Positions 59,599 through 64,000 of a stretch of 64,000 bases of DNA are shown one piece after another. This stretch comes from Vreelandella sedimenti. GTDB lineage: Bacteria; Pseudomonadota; Gammaproteobacteria; Pseudomonadales; Halomonadaceae. The notes under the pieces were generated by a model that did no database searches, was not told where the DNA came from, and worked only from the letters and a program-made list of their open reading frames with translations. The translations under genes were made by a program, and so were the position numbers. The stretch covers positions 124,001 to 188,000 of the forward strand of contig NZ_JACCGK010000006.1 in assembly GCF_013416325.1 (NCBI RefSeq), given 5' to 3'. The number at the start of each line of letters is the position of its first letter. Within the stretch, counting starts at the first letter, position 1.

Positions 59599-61269
59599 AT
59601 GATAAGCAAAAACAGAAAGGACAAACGGGATCGTAAGTCGATATCATCAGACGTGCCCTTGCTTTCTCAGGTTAATCAACTTGTTAGCCATGGTTTACGC
59701 CAAGCAGCTATTGATTTGCTTGATGAGGCCATTTCATCATCCCCAAATGATACCTCGCTGCTAAGCGCGCTGGGGCGTGTCTACCTCCTGGATAGGCAAC
59801 CGGACAAAGCAGTCATTTATTTACGCCGTTCTCACGTTCAGTCAAATTCGCATTCCGCACAGGAGAATTACTACGCTTCAGAGGCGTTTACAGATGAAGA
59901 CGCCGCTTACCTTGATGAAAGGTCTGAAGAACTATCGAATGAAGAATTCTCTATGCAAGATGAAGTGTCTACTAGAGAGCCAGATGATAGTAAGCCGCAA
60001 GCTGAAAGCCCTCGTAGGACACTACATTTGAAATGCAGTCGAATCAAAAGACGTCAAGCAATTACCAAAGGGGATTCTGGACCTAAAATTACTGTGATCA
60101 AACGGCGCTCGAAGGGAAATCAGGCTGAGCAAGGCGTAGATTTCGAGGAAGAGTTAAAACCAGTGGAGTGGGTAAATGAACTTCCGGAAATCAAAAAAGG
60201 TAACGACCTTGCGTCGGTTGCATCGAGAAATATAGAAGGATCATTGCCGGTTACCTCAACTTTTGGCGAATCACTTTCAAATGTCGACGTAAATTCTTCG
60301 AAATACGATGATCTACATAGGGACAATCATTTAACTACCTTATTTGATGAGTGTCTTGATGATTTAGAGGAAGATTTAGATCTTGATGACCTTTCTAGTA
60401 GTGCTCTTTCTTTTAATAAAATCGTCGATGACTTTGATGATGACCAGAACGAAGTCGATTTAGAGCTTGAGCAACTGGAGAAAGTCCCTTCAGTAGATGA
60501 CTTCGACTTCAACTCCGAAGATTTCGGATGGGAAGACCTTGACGATTTTGAGGAATCTGCCAGTAGAGAAAATGAAGATGAAGACTTAGCTTTAATAGGA
60601 ATAACGAGGACAGAGCGGGCCCGCCAGGTTGCCGTTGTTGTGTTGGGACAAACTGAGTGGGATCCAGAATATTTAACGTTGCTTCAGACAATCTTTACGG
60701 AGAGTGGTTGGGGGGCAACCCGCATCGCGATTGAGGGCCTGATTGAGAGAGGCGCAGTCCCTGAGGAGATCATTCTGGCTCGTCAGATCCGATCGATATG
60801 GTTTAACAATGAACACCTTTGGACCAGTTTCAGAATGAAGTCCAACGCGCCTTTCATGCAGGCTGAGGCTGTTTACAAAAATTTTAGTTGGGCAGATGCC
60901 TTGAGACTGATTCATTGTTTTCCGTCGATTCCTGACGGAACAGAGATAGAAGCTTTTATCGATCATATTTATGACGAGTGGTACTCCAATGACCGTTTAA
61001 GACGGCATTTCAAAGCATTTCTAAAGTATTTCCGGTATCGGATTGTCGAGACGAAAAGAACTCTACCCGGGGATATTGGCTTTCTGTTCAGCTCGCCGCT
61101 AGAGGCAGAGTGGGGCGCAGATAACCCAGAGCTAATGAGCGCAATCTCTGACATGAGATCGGAACTGAGGGAGCTCGGTGCAGATAGCGGATTTGAGATG
61201 CCTGGAACTGATAATAAATTCAATATCCTTCTGAAGGAAACATTTGACGAAGAAAAGGAAAGCAAGTGA
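59599..61269 (+). CDS. TPR/acidic protein of unknown family, coupled to an SNF2 helicase
   Basis: A 556-residue protein. The first 90 residues contain one or two tetratricopeptide-like helix pairs (RQAAIDLLDEAISSSPND, LLSALGRVYLLDRQPDKAVI). Residues about 95-330 are low-complexity and strongly acidic (repeated DD/EE runs) with an intervening basic patch (KRRQAITKG). From about residue 340 a folded domain follows that I do not recognise, with WDPEYLTLLQTIFTESGWG, RSIWFNNEHLWTSF and WYSNDRLRRHFKAFLKYFRY. Its TGA overlaps the helicase GTG by four bases (GTGA), so the two should be made together. It may recruit or regulate the helicase. Confidence 0.8.
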   Translation: MISKNRKDKRDRKSISSDVPLLSQVNQLVSHGLRQAAIDLLDEAISSSPNDTSLLSALGRVYLLDRQPDKAVIYLRRSHVQSNSHSAQENYYASEAFTDEDAAYLDERSEELSNEEFSMQDEVSTREPDDSKPQAESPRRTLHLKCSRIKRRQAITKGDSGPKITVIKRRSKGNQAEQGVDFEEELKPVEWVNELPEIKKGNDLASVASRNIEGSLPVTSTFGESLSNVDVNSSKYDDLHRDNHLTTLFDECLDDLEEDLDLDDLSSSALSFNKIVDDFDDDQNEVDLELEQLEKVPSVDDFDFNSEDFGWEDLDDFEESASRENEDEDLALIGITRTERARQVAVVVLGQTEWDPEYLTLLQTIFTESGWGATRIAIEGLIERGAVPEEIILARQIRSIWFNNEHLWTSFRMKSNAPFMQAEAVYKNFSWADALRLIHCFPSIPDGTEIEAFIDHIYDEWYSNDRLRRHFKAFLKYFRYRIVETKRTLPGDIGFLFSSPLEAEWGADNPELMSAISDMRSELRELGADSGFEMPGTDNKFNILLKETFDEEKESK

Positions 61270-64000
61270 GTAAAGCCGCTAATCGTCTCTTGCCTGTCAA
61301 AAACTGCTGGGTTAAGAAAGTGTCTCGCGCAGGCGAAGATATTGTAGGGCGTGTCGTCGACTCAGTGGATCGGGGGGATGACATCATCGTCACTGTGAAG
61401 TGGCGAAAAACTGGTCAAATTTCCACTGAATCCTTAAGCGATCTTAGAAGCGGGTTAAAACTGCAGATGGAAGTTCAGGATCTTCCATACTCTCGAGTCA
61501 GGACATCTCTTGGTGAAGGTGTGATCCAGCGATTGCGAACCATTGGTGATCGGGATCAGGCGTTGGTGGATTTCTTCCAGTTGGGGCGGCAAGTTTGGTT
61601 GCCTTATGAGAATCTGCGTCAAATAAAGGGTGCACGCCACCGCTTTATTCTTGGTGATACCGGACCAGAAGACAGTGCGGAACGGTTCCGACTGAAGTCC
61701 TTGGCGCACGCTCTGGAAATGTGGAATGAGAACACAGGGTCGCTGTCTCATTTAGAAATTGATCCACTCCCACACCAGATTCATTTGGTACACCACATTC
61801 TCGCTTCCGGGCATTTGAACTGGTTGATCGCGGACGATGTGGGTCTTGGTAAGACTATAGAAACCGGCATGCTTTTGGCCGCCTTGAAACAAAGAGGCCA
61901 CCTGAAGCGAGTTCTTCTGGTCACCCCAGCGGGCCTAACGAAGCAGTGGCAAGAAGAGCTGAATTATAAGTTCAAAATGGGCGAATTCCAGATCTACGGA
62001 GAGGATTTCATCATCAATGAGCCTCGCCATTGGAAAATGTTTGATTTTGTCATTGCCTCCATCGACCGGTTGAAAAACCCTGAGAACCTAGAGCAGGTTC
62101 AGCAAGCGGGCAAATGGGACATGGTTATTTTTGATGAAGCCCATAGGCTGAGTCGTCGTCAATACGGAATGAAGCTGGATGCGTCCCAAAGGTTCCAGCT
62201 GGCAGCTAACCTGCGCCGCCATACCGACGCTCTAATTTTGTTGAGTGCGACTCCCCACCAGGGCATGCAAGACAAGTTTCAGGCTCTTTTAGAGCTACTG
62301 CATCCTGAACGAAAAGAAGAGATCACCACGCTTGCATTGAACCCCGAAATCATTGGAGACATGGTGTTTAGAAATAACAAAGCCGATGTTACTGATGCTG
62401 AAGGTAACTTCCTCTTCAAGGGAAAGACGACTAGCTCTGTACCCATTCACGTTTCTGATGAAGCTAAGGATTTCGATAAGAATCTCCAGGATTACCTCCG
62501 GAAAGGATATACAGCCGGAGCCGCTCTGGGCTTCAAGGGCAATGCTATCGGCTTTGTGATGACCGTTTATCGAAAGCTGGCGGCCTCAAGTGTCGCAGCT
62601 ATACATCAAGCGCTATTGAATCGAAAGGCGAGACTTGAAGGTGAGATGATTAAAGGCTTTAGCTCTGAAGAAGTTGAGTCACAGGATCAGCGCTTTGTTG
62701 GTGAGTGGGAGGAGCAGTTAGTCACCGATGCAAGAGAGTTCTTCGAGGGTGAGCTAGAACTTCTGAACGAGCTAATCTTAGAAGCTGATGCCCTTCGCGA
62801 CGACGATAAAAAACTGAAAGGTTTCTCCAATAAGGTGATATCTCAGATTCTTACGAGCAATCCGAATGAGAAAGTTCTGATCTTTACAGAGTATCGAACA
62901 ACTCAGGCCTATATCCGCCAGACTTTGGAAGATCAGTACGGTGAGGGCTCTGTTGAATTGATCAACGGCTCGATGCCTCATGCCAAACGTAGAGAGGCCA
63001 TTGCACGATTTGAGGAAAAAGTGAACTTCTTGGTTTCGACAGAAGCCGGCGGGGAGGGGATCAACCTTCAACGAAAGTGCCACATCATGGTGAATTACGA
63101 TCTGCCTTGGAATCCGATGAGACTCGTGCAAAGAATCGGCCGTTTATACCGTTATGGTCAAAAAAAGCGGGTCGTTGTGTTTAATCTTCACTCCCCAGAA
63201 ACAGCCGATGAGCAGGTTATGAATCTAATGTATACCCGCATTGAGCAAGTGGTGGATGACCTGGCAGGGGTGAGTACCGAATACAATGAGCAGCTCCGCG
63301 ACGATATCTTAGGTGAGTTGGCGGACTTACTCGACATCAACCAAATTCTGGAAGATGCAACGGTTGCAGGGATAACACGAACCCAAGAACGAATATCTGA
63401 TGCTCTGGAGCGGGCAAAGACCTCCACAGAAAAGCAGAGAGAACTTTTTGAACATGCGGCAGGCTTTGATCCCAATGAAACCAGAAGCAGTTTACGCATT
63501 GACCATGAGCACGGTGTAGCATTTGTGATCGGCATGTTTCAGATGCTGGGTGTGGAGGTTGTTGAAACAACACATGATGGAAGGCTATTCCATATCCGTT
63601 TGTCTGAATCTGTGCAGCAAGAGTTGGGAATCGAGCGCAGCCGCTATGAGGTTACCTTGGACCGTGAGTTGGTTGTGAACCGGCCAAACACGCATATGCT
63701 CGATCTTGACTCATTCTTGATGCAATACCTGCTCAGTAAGGCCAAAGGCTACGACTTCATGGGATTGAGTGCAGTCATACAAGCCCCGTCTTTTGGGCAC
63801 GGAGTCCTGCTAACTAGCCTCCTTCATTGGCAGAACGACCAGGGGGGGCGAATGAGACAAGAGTATACAGCCTACTGGGTAAAGCAGAATGGTGATGTCC
63901 AAACAAATCCTGATGCTTTTACTAACTGGTTAAAGACACCTGCTCTAACCGGAACGCTGAGTGTAGACCGAAACGAAAATCAGGTCTTGTTTAAGCGGGC
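61266..64000 (+). CDS. SNF2/RapA-like helicase (3' end outside the window)
   Basis: At least 911 codons, still open at the window end. The N-terminal 120 residues look like two SH3/tudor-like modules (GRVVDSVDRGDDIIVTVKW and LGEGVIQRLRT). The SNF2 motor then shows Walker A ADDVGLGKTIE near residue 193, DEAH in VIFDEAHRL near 289, motif III LSATPHQG near 325, and the helicase C-terminal half with LIFTEYRTT near 540, STEAGGEGINLQ near 595 and the arginine finger block QRIGRLYRYGQ near 623. The GTG start overlaps the upstream stop. SNF2 motors of this type occur in anti-phage systems such as DISARM and Zorya, but no specific system can be named from what is visible. Confidence 0.88.
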   Translation, partial: MSKAANRLLPVKNCWVKKVSRAGEDIVGRVVDSVDRGDDIIVTVKWRKTGQISTESLSDLRSGLKLQMEVQDLPYSRVRTSLGEGVIQRLRTIGDRDQALVDFFQLGRQVWLPYENLRQIKGARHRFILGDTGPEDSAERFRLKSLAHALEMWNENTGSLSHLEIDPLPHQIHLVHHILASGHLNWLIADDVGLGKTIETGMLLAALKQRGHLKRVLLVTPAGLTKQWQEELNYKFKMGEFQIYGEDFIINEPRHWKMFDFVIASIDRLKNPENLEQVQQAGKWDMVIFDEAHRLSRRQYGMKLDASQRFQLAANLRRHTDALILLSATPHQGMQDKFQALLELLHPERKEEITTLALNPEIIGDMVFRNNKADVTDAEGNFLFKGKTTSSVPIHVSDEAKDFDKNLQDYLRKGYTAGAALGFKGNAIGFVMTVYRKLAASSVAAIHQALLNRKARLEGEMIKGFSSEEVESQDQRFVGEWEEQLVTDAREFFEGELELLNELILEADALRDDDKKLKGFSNKVISQILTSNPNEKVLIFTEYRTTQAYIRQTLEDQYGEGSVELINGSMPHAKRREAIARFEEKVNFLVSTEAGGEGINLQRKCHIMVNYDLPWNPMRLVQRIGRLYRYGQKKRVVVFNLHSPETADEQVMNLMYTRIEQVVDDLAGVSTEYNEQLRDDILGELADLLDINQILEDATVAGITRTQERISDALERAKTSTEKQRELFEHAAGFDPNETRSSLRIDHEHGVAFVIGMFQMLGVEVVETTHDGRLFHIRLSESVQQELGIERSRYEVTLDRELVVNRPNTHMLDLDSFLMQYLLSKAKGYDFMGLSAVIQAPSFGHGVLLTSLLHWQNDQGGRMRQEYTAYWVKQNGDVQTNPDAFTNWLKTPALTGTLSVDRNENQVLFKR

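Overview
The window looks like a chromosome segment of a halophilic gammaproteobacterium, most likely Halomonas or a close relative. The evidence is the housekeeping order apaH-cca-folK-folB-plsY-tsaD-rpsU-dnaG-rpoD, a glycine-betaine ABC transporter next to a BCCT carrier, and the style of the core proteins. This assignment is inferred from gene content; no database search was run.

Core chromosome, 1-44.6 kb. It starts with the 3' end of apaH and cca, folate genes, plsY, tsaD and the macromolecular-synthesis cluster (rpsU, dnaG, rpoD). Next come a membrane protein of unknown function, sdaA, a LysR regulator divergent from an exported metallo-beta-lactamase-fold hydrolase, the glutathione-dependent formaldehyde pathway (frmA, fghA), mtgA, an EAL phosphodiesterase, an EamA transporter, a DUF4168 protein and a CNMP/CBS/DUF294 protein coupled to a DEDDh exonuclease. 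Osmoprotection follows (BCCT carrier and proVWX). After that are an acidic lipoprotein, an NtrC-type two-component pair, a soluble PQQ sugar dehydrogenase, an AEC transporter and a LysR regulator. An iron-siderophore cluster follows, with two TonB receptors, a binding protein, two FecCD permeases, an ATPase and an ABC exporter, with Fur-like sites in the promoter regions. A YceI protein closes the core part.

Integrated element, 44.7 kb to beyond the window end. A CAU-anticodon tRNA is followed 40 bp later by a tyrosine integrase that overlaps an AlpA-like excisionase, and then by an S24-type repressor. The repressor has lost both catalytic residues. Three related 17-bp sites, two of them lying on an excellent sigma70 promoter for excisionase-integrase, form a likely immunity switch. 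The element also carries a decayed copy of one of its own genes, an IS3-family insertion, an AbiE-like toxin-antitoxin pair, an ATPase-like protein without Walker motifs, a Gp2/YagK-like putative HUH replication protein, a DUF932 protein, an ERF annealing protein and a lambda-type exonuclease. A radC gene is cut off inside its JAB domain.

Cargo, about 59.28 kb to the end. AT-richer DNA begins exactly where radC is broken. It carries a TPR/acidic protein of unknown family whose stop codon overlaps the start of a large SNF2 helicase that runs off the window. This translationally coupled pair, in a recombination-gene hotspot of a tRNA island, is the best candidate here for an undescribed (probably anti-phage) system. 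Its remaining genes lie outside the window.
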